DNA of 64,000 bases, from NCBI RefSeq assembly GCF_023195925.1, contig NZ_JALPRE010000018.1:1-64000 (forward strand), read 5' to 3'. Below, one piece after another: positions 26,485 through 34,748 of the stretch (its first letter is position 1; each line of letters opens with the position of its first letter). The DNA comes from Aquimarina acroporae. Lineage in GTDB: Bacteria > Bacteroidota > Bacteroidia > Flavobacteriales > Flavobacteriaceae. A program made the position numbers and the translations under genes. Under the pieces are notes generated by a model. It saw nothing but the letters and a program-made list of their open reading frames with translations, was not told the DNA's origin and made no database searches.

Positions 26485-26949
26485 TTAATTCTTTTTTTCA
26501 AGTCTACTAGCGATTACATTGCAAGCTTCGTCTAGCATTTGAAACACTTCTTCGAAGCCTTGATCTCCGCCATAATAGGGATCTGGAACATCAAAACCTT
26601 TGTTTGGGTGAGTCTCGTTTAGAATGAGTTTGACTTTGTTTTTATCTTCTTGAGTGTTGGCTAGTTTGATAATGTTTTCATAATTGGAATTGTCCATTGC
26701 ATATATGAAGTCATATATTTGAAAATCATCACTTTTAAATTGAGCAGCTCTCTGATCGGTGATATCTATACCGTGAGCTTTTGCAGTTTGAATGGATCTT
26801 ATATCTGGTTTATTCCCAATATGATAATTACTGGTTCCGCTAGATGAAACAAGATATTGTTCAGGGTTAAGTTTAGATTTTAAAATGCCTTCTGCTAGTG
26901 GAGATCTGCAGATATTTCCAAGGCATACCATTAATATTTTGGTTTTCAT
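26485..26949 (-). CDS. Low-molecular-weight protein-tyrosine phosphatase
   Basis: A 154-residue phosphatase with the P-loop VCLGNICRSPLAEG (C-X5-R-S, residues about 8-21) at the N-terminus and the general-acid motif DPYYGG near residue 122. It removes phosphate from phosphotyrosine or phosphoarginine. The gene begins ten bases after dnaA ends and is probably co-transcribed with it, a neighbourhood I associate with Flavobacteriia. No cognate tyrosine kinase is seen in the window. Confidence 0.93.
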   Translation of the reverse strand: MKTKILMVCLGNICRSPLAEGILKSKLNPEQYLVSSSGTSNYHIGNKPDIRSIQTAKAHGIDITDQRAAQFKSDDFQIYDFIYAMDNSNYENIIKLANTQEDKNKVKLILNETHPNKGFDVPDPYYGGDQGFEEVFQMLDEACNVIASRLEKKN

Positions 26950-26959
26950 TTTGGAAAAT

Positions 26960-28387
26960 TTACAGAGTAAGCTTCTTTCCTAGGTCTTCTACGTATTTTC
27001 TAAACTGCTTATCGGTAGAAGAAAGATTATCAACTGTTTTACAAGCATGTAGAACAGTGGCATGGTCTCTTTTCCCTATTTGAGTACCTATGCTTGCTAA
27101 AGATGCTTTGGTAAGTTTCTTGGCAAAGAACATAGCTAGCTGTCTTGCTTGAACAATATGGCGCTTACGAGTTTTTGATTGAAGGGTTTCAACATCCATT
27201 TGGAAATAATCACTTACTACTTTCTGGATGTAGTCTATTGATACCTCGCGTTTGGTGTTTTTGACATAGTTGTCAACAATGGCTTTGGCAAGGTCGATAG
27301 TAATGTCCTTCTTGTTGAAAGAAGAGTGTGCTATTAAAGAGATAATAGCTCCTTCCAGTTCTCTTATATTTGTTTTGATGTTGTTTGCAAGGAATTCAAC
27401 AATTTCCTCTGGCATTTCAACACCATCTCTGTATAATTTATTTTTAATAATCGAAACTCTTGTTTCGAAATCTGGTTGATGCAACTCTGCAGATAATCCC
27501 CATTTGAAACGAGAAAGTAGTCTTTGTTCAATGTCCTGCATGTCCACAGGAGCCTTGTCACTAGTTAAAATAACCTGCTTTCCATTTTGGTGTAAGTGGT
27601 TAAAGATGTGGAAAAATACATCTTGAGTACCAGCTTTACCAGATAACAGTTGTATGTCATCAACAATTAAAACATCAATAATTTGATAAAAATGAATAAA
27701 ATCGTTTCTATTATTCTTTTTTACTGATTCTATATATTGCTGAGTAAACTTTTCTGCTGATATGTATAAAACTGTCTTCTCGGGATAATTATCTTTTATA
27801 TTTACACCAATAGCATGAGCTAGGTGAGTTTTTCCTAATCCAACGCCACCAAAAATAAGAAGAGGATTAAAAGAAGTTCCGCCAGGTTTATTGGCAACAG
27901 CCATACCTGCAGATCTTGCTAGTCTATTAGAATCTCCTTCTAAGAAGTTTTCAAAGTTATAGCTAGGATTTAATTGTGATTCGATCTTTACGTTTCGAAT
28001 TCCAGGAATTACAAAGGGGTTTTTTAATTCTGGATTCTTACTTTTAATAGGAACATCTACCTCTTGAGAGTTTACCGGAGTACGGTTAGCACTTGGAATT
28101 TTTTCTGTAAACGGCTTTTTATTGCCGTAGGTATTTTCCATTTTAATAACGTATACTAGTTTAGCACTTTCTCCTAATTCTCTTGTAAGAGAAACCTTTA
28201 GAAGGTTAACGTAGTGCTCCTCCAACCATTCATAAAAGAATTTACTGGGAACTTGAATACTTAATGCACCGTCTGTAAGTTTTACAGCTTTAATTGGTTC
28301 AAACCAAGTTTTAAAAGCTTGTGGTGTAATGTTATCTTCTATAAACGATAAACAATTATCCCAAACCGATTGCGCAGTTACATTCAT
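26960..28387 (-). CDS. dnaA: Chromosomal replication initiator protein DnaA
   Basis: A 475-residue AAA+ initiator. Domain I (about 1-85) begins VWDNCLSFIEDNITPQAFKTW; a linker (about 90-130) follows; the AAA+ domain has Walker A GGVGLGKTHLAHAIG (about 180) and Walker B VLIVDDIQLLSG (about 240). Domain IV carries the signature IGKRDHATVLHACKTVDN (about 438-455). It opens origin DNA by binding 9-base DnaA boxes. I saw no cluster of TTATCCACA-like boxes in the adjacent gaps, so the origin is probably elsewhere, as in many Bacteroidota. Confidence 0.98.
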   Translation of the reverse strand: MNVTAQSVWDNCLSFIEDNITPQAFKTWFEPIKAVKLTDGALSIQVPSKFFYEWLEEHYVNLLKVSLTRELGESAKLVYVIKMENTYGNKKPFTEKIPSANRTPVNSQEVDVPIKSKNPELKNPFVIPGIRNVKIESQLNPSYNFENFLEGDSNRLARSAGMAVANKPGGTSFNPLLIFGGVGLGKTHLAHAIGVNIKDNYPEKTVLYISAEKFTQQYIESVKKNNRNDFIHFYQIIDVLIVDDIQLLSGKAGTQDVFFHIFNHLHQNGKQVILTSDKAPVDMQDIEQRLLSRFKWGLSAELHQPDFETRVSIIKNKLYRDGVEMPEEIVEFLANNIKTNIRELEGAIISLIAHSSFNKKDITIDLAKAIVDNYVKNTKREVSIDYIQKVVSDYFQMDVETLQSKTRKRHIVQARQLAMFFAKKLTKASLASIGTQIGKRDHATVLHACKTVDNLSSTDKQFRKYVEDLGKKLTL

Positions 28388-28584
28388 TCGAGTGGTTAGA
28401 TTTACTGTTTTTATTTAGGTTATTAAAAAGAAATTGTTGAAAAACTCCTTACTGATTTTGCATGACAAATATGTGAACAAAAAATGTAAAAAAAAAACGT
28501 TTTAGGTGTTGAATTTTAATTATTTTTTTTGCATAATTTGATAGTACTACTTTTATAAATGTTAATAATTATTCATTTCAATTT

Positions 28585-28989
28585 ATGCCAATCTCTTCAG
28601 AAACTCAATTAACTGTTCGCTATTCCGAAACCGACCAGATGGGCGTGGTTCATCACGGAAATTACGCACAATATTTGGAATTAGCAAGAATTGATTGGTT
28701 ATCCCGGCTAGGTATCTCCTACAAATCGATGGAAGAAAGTGGTGTTATACTCCCTGTATTTACTCTAGACTTTAAATTTAAGAAATCTGCATTCTTCGAC
28801 GACACCTTAACTGTTAAAACTTTGCTCCGGAAAATTCCTACAGTAAAAATAATTTTTGACTATGAAATTTATAATCAAAATCAAGAATTATTAACAATAG
28901 CGTCTACGACCCTAGCATTTGTTGATAGTAAAACCAAAAAACCAATTCCCTGTCCATCTTACTTACTTGAGAAAATAAAAAATTATTGA
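28585..28989 (+). CDS. Acyl-CoA thioesterase, YbgC/FadM hotdog family
   Basis: A 134-residue 4-hydroxybenzoyl-CoA-thioesterase-type hotdog enzyme. YSETDQMGVVHHGNYAQYL (residues 13-31) contains the catalytic Asp and the hotdog helix; FKFKKSAFFDDTLTVKT follows. It hydrolyses acyl-CoA thioesters; chain length is unknown. It is a lone plus-strand gene between divergent dnaA and convergent YigZ, two bases from the YigZ stop codon. Confidence 0.9.
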   Translation: MPISSETQLTVRYSETDQMGVVHHGNYAQYLELARIDWLSRLGISYKSMEESGVILPVFTLDFKFKKSAFFDDTLTVKTLLRKIPTVKIIFDYEIYNQNQELLTIASTTLAFVDSKTKKPIPCPSYLLEKIKNY

Positions 28990-28991
28990 TT

Positions 28992-29600
28992 TTATAATTC
29001 TTCAATTTCTATATCGTACAACGGGGAAAAAACCTCTTTTATTTTATGGGAATTTTTTTTTCTTACAGAAAATTGAATTTTACAGTTTAATTCAAGTTGT
29101 TGTTTAATGATGTTCAGTTGGTGTTCTTTAATAATTCGCATTACCTTATTCATGTCTTTATATTCAAATGTAATATTGTAAAAGACGTCGATAGTTTTTT
29201 CAATAATGACAGAGGATTCAATGGCCAACTTTGCTGCAGATCTGTATGCATTTATTAAACCTCCTACACCAAGTTTAACTCCGCCAAAATAGCGAACTAC
29301 AACAAGTAAAACGTTAGTGATTTCAAAAGATTGAATTTGACCATATATAGGTTGTCCAGCAGAGTTCGAAGGTTCACCATCATCATTTACTCTGTATTTA
29401 ATATTTTCTGTCCCTATTTGCCAAGCATAACACCAATGTCTGGCAGAGTGGTGCTTCTTTTTCAAGGATTCTATCACTACTTTGATATCTTCTTCTGAAG
29501 ACACAGGAAACGAATAGCCGAAAAATTTGCTATTACGATCTTTAAACAAAACCTCTTCTCCAGGAGATGCGATTGTTTTGTATGTGTCTTTAGTTTCCAA
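28992..29600 (-). CDS. YigZ / IMPACT family protein
   Basis: A 202-residue UPF0029 protein: an N-terminal IMPACT domain with SAFxGYxxP-like FFGYSFPVSSEED (about 25), HHSARHWCYAW (about 51), NDDGEPSNSAGQPI (about 72) and VRYFGGVKLGVGGL (about 103), then a ferredoxin-like DUF1949 domain (about 140-200). Family members may act in translation control, but the activity is not firmly known. It is the last gene of the five-gene minus operon, three bases after the transporter. Confidence 0.9.
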   Translation of the reverse strand: METKDTYKTIASPGEEVLFKDRNSKFFGYSFPVSSEEDIKVVIESLKKKHHSARHWCYAWQIGTENIKYRVNDDGEPSNSAGQPIYGQIQSFEITNVLLVVVRYFGGVKLGVGGLINAYRSAAKLAIESSVIIEKTIDVFYNITFEYKDMNKVMRIIKEHQLNIIKQQLELNCKIQFSVRKKNSHKIKEVFSPLYDIEIEEL

Positions 29601-29603
29601 TAA

Positions 29604-30473
29604 TTAAAAAGATTGAGCTACAAGATAGATGCTTACCATCGCAAGGACAATTCCTATCCAATTCCTTAAAGATAGTTTTTCCCTAAAAAGTAATATGCCC
29701 GCAATGGTAGATACAATTAAAACAGCAACATTGTTTACTGTAAATATAGTAGAACTATCTATGTTGTCATGGCGAAGCGCTTTTATTAAAAAATAAATTG
29801 AAAAGTAATTAGGAACACCTAAACCAATACCGGCAATAACATTTTTAATGGATAGGCGTAGATTGCTGGTTATCGATTTGTATACAAGAGTTATGATTCC
29901 TACGATAGCCGCGAAACCAAAAATGGAAGCAGAGAAAATAGGTACATCGTTTTGGGCAACATGATTGGTTTCGAAATATTTAAGACTAGTATCAATAATT
30001 CCACTTCCTATAAATACTAATATTGGAAAAATAAGATTGTTTTTGTTGATTGAAACTCCACCAGTACTTTTCATTGAGGTTAAATAAACAGCAATAAGTG
30101 CTACGATAATTCCGATTATTTTTAAAACCTCAGTACTTTCTTTGTACATAAATATTCCAAAAAGAATAGGAATGACCAAACTCATTTTTGTAGCTACTGC
30201 GGCAACCGAAAGACCATTTTTTTGTGTAGTAATAGCCATAAGATTAAATACTGAAATAAAAATTACCCCAAGAATCATAGCTCCAAAAAACCAACCTTCT
30301 TCAGATATGGTAGTAAGGTTAACAGGTTCAGAGTAGGCGATAATACCAGAAATAGAGGCTACAATATAATTAATGATGATTGCCTGTAAGGTGTCTACAT
30401 TGTATTTAGAAAACAATTTAAATATAATGAATATCAGACTGGAGGCTAATATGCTTAGTAGTAAATAGATCAA
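29604..30473 (-). CDS. EamA/DMT-type transporter
   Basis: A 289-residue drug/metabolite-transporter protein with ten predicted membrane helices from two EamA repeats (about 1-125 and 145-289), basic loops between. Substrate cannot be inferred. The start overlaps the HAD phosphatase stop by four bases (ATGA-type coupling). In this operon with ribD a metabolite export role is possible, but that is a guess. Confidence 0.85.
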   Translation of the reverse strand: MIYLLLSILASSLIFIIFKLFSKYNVDTLQAIIINYIVASISGIIAYSEPVNLTTISEEGWFFGAMILGVIFISVFNLMAITTQKNGLSVAAVATKMSLVIPILFGIFMYKESTEVLKIIGIIVALIAVYLTSMKSTGGVSINKNNLIFPILVFIGSGIIDTSLKYFETNHVAQNDVPIFSASIFGFAAIVGIITLVYKSITSNLRLSIKNVIAGIGLGVPNYFSIYFLIKALRHDNIDSSTIFTVNNVAVLIVSTIAGILLFREKLSLRNWIGIVLAMVSIYLVAQSF

Positions 30474-31078
30474 AATAAATTAGATTTTATTGTAAATAAG
30501 TTTGTGATGTCTTCGGTTTTTGGATTATTGTTCCAAACATGTATTCCTAAAGAGAACGCTGCATCGGTATTTTCCTTAGTGTCGTCTATAAAAATCGTTT
30601 CAGATGGTTGTATCTGGTGTTGTTCAAGAACAAATTCAAAAATATTTGTGTTGGGTTTTCTTAAATGAATTTCATGTGAAAGATAAAAGGATTTAAAACA
30701 AGATTTAAATCGATTGTAGAAGGATATGTTTTCTTTTATCCAATTAATATGTAATGCATTGGTATTGCTAAGTAGGATAAGATTAAATTCTTGTTTAGAA
30801 GATAACTCTTCAAGAAAATCTAAGCGATACTCGGGGAAATCAATCAAAATTGCATTCCATGCATCAATTAATTGTTCTTTGGTGGCGTTGGGAAATTCAT
30901 TGTGGTAGTGTTGTAAGAATTCTTCTGTAGAAATTTCACCTGTTTCATAAAGTTGATTAACCTTAGTCAAATCTTTCCAATCATTAATTTCTCCTAATTT
31001 AGAAAGTTCTGTTAAAGTAGCAGGTTTGTCTAGATTTATAAAGACATCTCCAAAATCAAATATTATGTTTTTAATCAT
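30470..31078 (-). CDS. HAD family hydrolase (subfamily IA)
   Basis: A 202-residue phosphatase of the haloacid dehalogenase superfamily. Motif I is IIFDFGDVFINLD (residues 4-16), motif II LILLSNTNALH (about 102), motif III Lys in HLRKPNTNIF (about 141) and motif IV FIDDTKENTDAA (about 165). The alpha-helical cap sits between motifs I and II. Overlapping ribD by eight bases, it might be the phosphatase of the riboflavin pathway (5-amino-6-ribitylamino-uracil phosphate), as HAD enzymes fill that step in other bacteria; unproven. Confidence 0.88.
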   Translation of the reverse strand: MIKNIIFDFGDVFINLDKPATLTELSKLGEINDWKDLTKVNQLYETGEISTEEFLQHYHNEFPNATKEQLIDAWNAILIDFPEYRLDFLEELSSKQEFNLILLSNTNALHINWIKENISFYNRFKSCFKSFYLSHEIHLRKPNTNIFEFVLEQHQIQPSETIFIDDTKENTDAAFSLGIHVWNNNPKTEDITNLFTIKSNLF

Positions 31079-32114
31079 TTCTGTAAACTATTAAGGTGTC
31101 TTTTTTTATCTGTTGTTTGGTAACAATGTTTCCATTAATATTAGGGGCAAGTACACCGTTTTTTAGGGTAGTAGATCCTTCGAAAACTCTGGCTTCATCC
31201 CATAAGTCTTTATCAATAAAGGATTGTAGTGTAAATGAGCCTCCTTCTATTATTACCGATTGAATTTGATGTTTATATAGTATATCACAAATTTCTTGGG
31301 CAATATTTTTTGCTTCATCTACGGTTTCATATATGATGTTGGAGGTGTTAGTCTTTCTAAACATATCTGTAGTAATGATAATAGTAGGTGTTGAGTTGTC
31401 AAGAACACTGGAGTCATTGGGGATTATCCCAGATTTATCAATGATGACTCTAGTGGGATTATCCCCATCCCAATCTCTTGTAGTGAGTTTTGGGTTGTCT
31501 TTTGTGACAGTATTGTTTCCTACCAAAATCGCTTGTTCTTCGGCACGCCATTTATGAACAATTTGCCTGGACTGTTTGTTGGTGATCCAAACAGGTTTTC
31601 TGTCAGGAATGTTCTCTGGAGCTATAAATCCATCATTGCTTTCAGCCCACTTTAAGATAATATATGGTCGCTTTTTTTCATGAAAAGTAAAAAACCTTTT
31701 GTTTAGATCCTTACATTCGTTTTCTAAAACACCAAGAGTGACATCGCAGCCTGCATTCATAAGTTTCTGTATTCCTGCGCCACATACTTTTGCAAAAGAA
31801 TCTATAGTGCCAATAACCACTTTTTTTATGCCTTTACTAATAATTAGGTCACTGCACGGAGGTGTTTTACCAAAGTGACTACATGGTTCCAGGCTTACAT
31901 ATATGGTAGCGTCTTTTAAAAGCTCAGGATTTTTAACAGAGCCTATAGCGTTCACTTCTGCATGAGCTTCCCCTGCTTTGTAGTGCCACCCTTCGCCAAT
32001 AATCTTATTATTATGGACAACAACACTTCCAACAAGAGGGTTAGGGTAGGTGCTTCCTAATCCGTTTCTTGCAAGTTGAATACATCTTTGTATGTATTTT
32101 TCGTGATTCACCAA
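31071..32114 (-). CDS. ribD: Riboflavin biosynthesis deaminase/reductase RibD
   Basis: A 347-residue bifunctional enzyme. The deaminase half (about 1-145) has the zinc site GEAHAEVNAI (about 49) and PCSHFGKTPPCSDLII (about 75-90); the reductase half (about 150-347) carries ILKWAESNDGFIAP and the dinucleotide-binding IEGGSFTLQSF. It performs the second and third steps from GTP to riboflavin in the cytoplasm. It follows the lipoprotein gene by one base and overlaps the HAD gene. Confidence 0.96.
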   Translation of the reverse strand: MVNHEKYIQRCIQLARNGLGSTYPNPLVGSVVVHNNKIIGEGWHYKAGEAHAEVNAIGSVKNPELLKDATIYVSLEPCSHFGKTPPCSDLIISKGIKKVVIGTIDSFAKVCGAGIQKLMNAGCDVTLGVLENECKDLNKRFFTFHEKKRPYIILKWAESNDGFIAPENIPDRKPVWITNKQSRQIVHKWRAEEQAILVGNNTVTKDNPKLTTRDWDGDNPTRVIIDKSGIIPNDSSVLDNSTPTIIITTDMFRKTNTSNIIYETVDEAKNIAQEICDILYKHQIQSVIIEGGSFTLQSFIDKDLWDEARVFEGSTTLKNGVLAPNINGNIVTKQQIKKDTLIVYRND

Positions 32115-32115
32115 T

Positions 32116-32580
32116 TTATTTTTTTAAACTTACTTTTTGCTGTTTATCGATTTGGTAAGGGTAAGAAAAGTTGCCTAAGTGATACCGAATAACTCCTTTG
32201 TATTGAATTTGAAGAGAATCGGTCTGAATAACTTTTAATACACTGCCTAAAAGTGAATTTTTATTTTCTTCATAAATCTTTGATAGTGAGAAAGTACCTT
32301 GCAAAGGAATTGAGAATTCACTTTTTGCAGGAACGTTAAATTCCTGTGCAGAAATAGTGCCCACATCAATGTTATCAACAAAAACATGAATATCTTCTAC
32401 AGATAGTTTTCCTCCTAAGTGATTTGGGTTGTCAAAAATAGCATCTGCATTCAAGGTTATTTCACGCATACTTACATTTTTAACAAAAAGATTATCTACA
32501 TATTTAAATGTAGGTTTTTTAGAAAAAGAGCAAGCAGTTATACCTATTAATATTGTTGATAATATTAGAATTTTCTTCAT
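32116..32580 (-). CDS. LEA type 2-like lipoprotein
   Basis: A 154-residue predicted lipoprotein: signal peptide with lipobox GITAC (Cys near 17), then a LEA14-like beta-sandwich domain (NVSMREITLNADAIFDNPN, about 35-53). Such domains occur in envelope proteins of unknown role. The frame opens at 32592; ATG 32580 (MKKILILSTILIGITAC) yields a normal lipoprotein leader. It heads the operon and is read from the promoter at 32688-32719. Confidence 0.78.
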   Translation of the reverse strand: MKKILILSTILIGITACSFSKKPTFKYVDNLFVKNVSMREITLNADAIFDNPNHLGGKLSVEDIHVFVDNIDVGTISAQEFNVPAKSEFSIPLQGTFSLSKIYEENKNSLLGSVLKVIQTDSLQIQYKGVIRYHLGNFSYPYQIDKQQKVSLKK

Positions 32581-32687
32581 TGATTCCTGCATAGATTTAA
32601 TGTATCTTTCAATATCATTTATTAAACATAATTTATCCTATTGGGAAAGGATAGTTAAGGTTAAAATCATATTGATAAATAATAGCA

Positions 32688-32719
32688 CAAAAGTAGTTTA
32701 AAAATTATAATGGATACAA
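32688..32719 (-). promoter_or_regulatory. Promoter of the lipoprotein-ribD operon
   Basis: On the minus strand TTG (32719-32717), 21 bases, TACTTTTG (32695-32688). The -33 element lies inside the first codons of the divergent acetyltransferase gene. The leader is about 100 bases. Confidence 0.55.
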
Positions 32720-33195
32720 TTAAAATCCGCACAATAAAGTCTGAAGACAATAGTGCTTTGGCTCAGATAATTAGAGAGGTTTTGTTAGAAATGGGAGTAC
32801 CTAAAGTGGGTACTGCCTATGAAGATGAATCGCTTGATAAGATGTTTGAAACCTACACGCAAAAGGGAAGTTCTTATTTTGTTTTAGAACAAGGTGGTAA
32901 AGTTGTTGGAGGAGGAGGTATTGCTCCTTTGGAAAAAGCCTCTTCAGAAATTTGTGAGCTCCAGAAAATGTATTTTCTTCCAGAGGTAAGAGGAAAAGGA
33001 ATTGGAGTAAAAATGATACAAACTTGCCTTGAATTTGCAAAAGAACAGGGATATGCTCAATGTTATTTAGAAACTATGCCGTATATGGAGGCTGCCAGGA
33101 AACTCTATAAGAAAGTTGGTTTTAAAGCATTAACAGAGCCTGTTGGGGACACGGGGCATTATAGTTGTCAAACCTGGATGATCAAAGATTTATAA
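32710..33195 (+). CDS. GNAT family N-acetyltransferase
   Basis: A 161-residue acetyltransferase of the PanZ/ArgA-like type. The acetyl-CoA binding loop is FLPEVRGKGIGVKMIQTCLE (about 96-115), preceded by GGGGIAPLE (about 67) and the beta-4 strand CELQKMYF. The C-terminal KLYKKVGFKALTEP is conserved. Substrate is unknown. It lies 15 bases before prmC and may be the first gene of that plus-strand operon. Confidence 0.9.
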   Translation: MDTIKIRTIKSEDNSALAQIIREVLLEMGVPKVGTAYEDESLDKMFETYTQKGSSYFVLEQGGKVVGGGGIAPLEKASSEICELQKMYFLPEVRGKGIGVKMIQTCLEFAKEQGYAQCYLETMPYMEAARKLYKKVGFKALTEPVGDTGHYSCQTWMIKDL

Positions 33196-33210
33196 TTTTA
33201 TTTAGGGACA

Positions 33211-34071
33211 TTGAATATTAGTGAATTAAGGAATAGTTTTCTAAAATCTTTAGCTGCGACGTATGATGCAGAAGAAGTGTTGTCTTTCTTTTATATGCTT
33301 ACCGAAAAAAAGCTAGGTTGGCGTAGAGTTGATATTGCTTTGCATTTGCAACATGTGGTAGAAGAAGAGATTGTAAGTTTTTTTTCTGAAGCAAAAAGAC
33401 GCTTAAAAGAACAAGAACCTATTCAATATATCATAGGGGACACTGGCTTTTATGGGTTTACATTTTTGGTAAATGAGCATGTGTTAATTCCGAGACCTGA
33501 GACGGAGGAATTGGTAGATTGGATTGTAAAGGATCATAAGGGGAAGAGAAATGTCAAAATACTTGATATAGGAACCGGTAGCGGATGTATTGCGATTACC
33601 TTAGCCAAAAAACTAGAAAAAGCACAAGTGTATGCTATTGATATCTCACGCGAAGCCCTATCTGTTGCTCAAAATAACGCAACATTGAATGATGTGGTTG
33701 TGAACTATGTCAGATTAGATGTATTAAACGAAGACATAGAAGAAAAAGATTTTGATATAATTGTATCGAATCCTCCGTATGTACGAGAGTTGGAAAAGAA
33801 AGAAATGCAACCTAATGTTTTGGATAATGAACCATCGCAGGCACTTTTTGTGCCTAATAATGATCCGTTGGTGTTTTATGAAAGAATTACTCAGTTAGCC
33901 AAGGAAAGGTTAAAAGAGGAAGGGGTTCTGTATTTTGAGATTAATCAATATTTGGGGCAAGAAACCAAAAATATGATTGAAAGTTATGGTTATGAATCGG
34001 TTACGTTACGAAAAGATATATATGATAATGACCGAATGATAAGGGCTAGTTTAAACAATAATAAATTATGA
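33211..34071 (+). CDS. prmC: Peptide chain release factor N5-glutamine methyltransferase
   Basis: A 286-residue methyltransferase (HemK) that methylates the GGQ glutamine of release factors. The N-terminal helical domain (about 1-75) is followed by the SAM motif LDIGTGSGCIAITLA (about 115) and the catalytic SNPPYVRELEKKEM (about 185-198). The start is a TTG at 33211; residues NISELRNSFLKSL match the family N-terminus and no ATG is nearby. It overlaps the LOG gene by four bases. Confidence 0.95.
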   Translation: MNISELRNSFLKSLAATYDAEEVLSFFYMLTEKKLGWRRVDIALHLQHVVEEEIVSFFSEAKRRLKEQEPIQYIIGDTGFYGFTFLVNEHVLIPRPETEELVDWIVKDHKGKRNVKILDIGTGSGCIAITLAKKLEKAQVYAIDISREALSVAQNNATLNDVVVNYVRLDVLNEDIEEKDFDIIVSNPPYVRELEKKEMQPNVLDNEPSQALFVPNNDPLVFYERITQLAKERLKEEGVLYFEINQYLGQETKNMIESYGYESVTLRKDIYDNDRMIRASLNNNKL

Positions 34072-34658
34072 ATAAGTTAAAGTCGATTTGTGTTTTTTGT
34101 GGGAGTAGTGAAGGTAATGATAATGAAATCATATCAGAAGCTTTTTTGCTCGGAGAAAAACTGGCGCAACGGGAAATTACTTTAGTGTATGGAGCTGCAA
34201 AAATTGGAGTTATGGGCCAAGTCGCAAAGGGTGCCCTTAAGCATAAAGGAGAAGTAATTGGGATTATTCCAGAATTTCTTAAATTGAAAGAGGTCGTTCA
34301 TCAAGGTCTAGGGGAATTAGTAACCACCAAAAATATGCATGAAAGAAAGATGAAAATGCAGGAGCTAAGTGATGGGTTTATTACTTTACCTGGTGGTTTT
34401 GGAACATTGGAGGAACTATTTGAAATTATTACTTGGTCTCAGTTAGGATTACATCAAAAGCCAATTGGGTTGTTAAACACAGGAGGTTTCTACGATGATT
34501 TACTGGAATTGTTAGAAAATATGGTAAAGAGAGGTTTTTTGAAAATGGAGAATTATGAACTCCTTTTGGTAGATAATGATATTGATAGGTTGTTAGAGAA
34601 AATGCGGGAATTCAAACCTGTTCAAGTTCCAAAATGGTTAAAACCAGATCGTACATAA
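34068..34658 (+). CDS. LOG family protein (TIGR00730 type)
   Basis: A 196-residue Rossmann-like protein with the family motif LPGGFGTLEELFE (about 105-117) and SICVFCGSSEGND at the start. LOG enzymes release cytokinin-type bases from nucleotide monophosphates or act as nucleotide phosphoribohydrolases; many bacterial members probably do general AMP turnover. It begins inside the prmC stop region (ATGA overlap), so the two are coupled. Confidence 0.9.
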   Translation: MNKLKSICVFCGSSEGNDNEIISEAFLLGEKLAQREITLVYGAAKIGVMGQVAKGALKHKGEVIGIIPEFLKLKEVVHQGLGELVTTKNMHERKMKMQELSDGFITLPGGFGTLEELFEIITWSQLGLHQKPIGLLNTGGFYDDLLELLENMVKRGFLKMENYELLLVDNDIDRLLEKMREFKPVQVPKWLKPDRT

Positions 34659-34748
34659 TATAAATAGATTAGTAGAGAATAAAATTGTAAACTAGATTGG
34701 GGATATTGCAGCCATTATCTTTGATTTACGTTATATATATTGACACAA

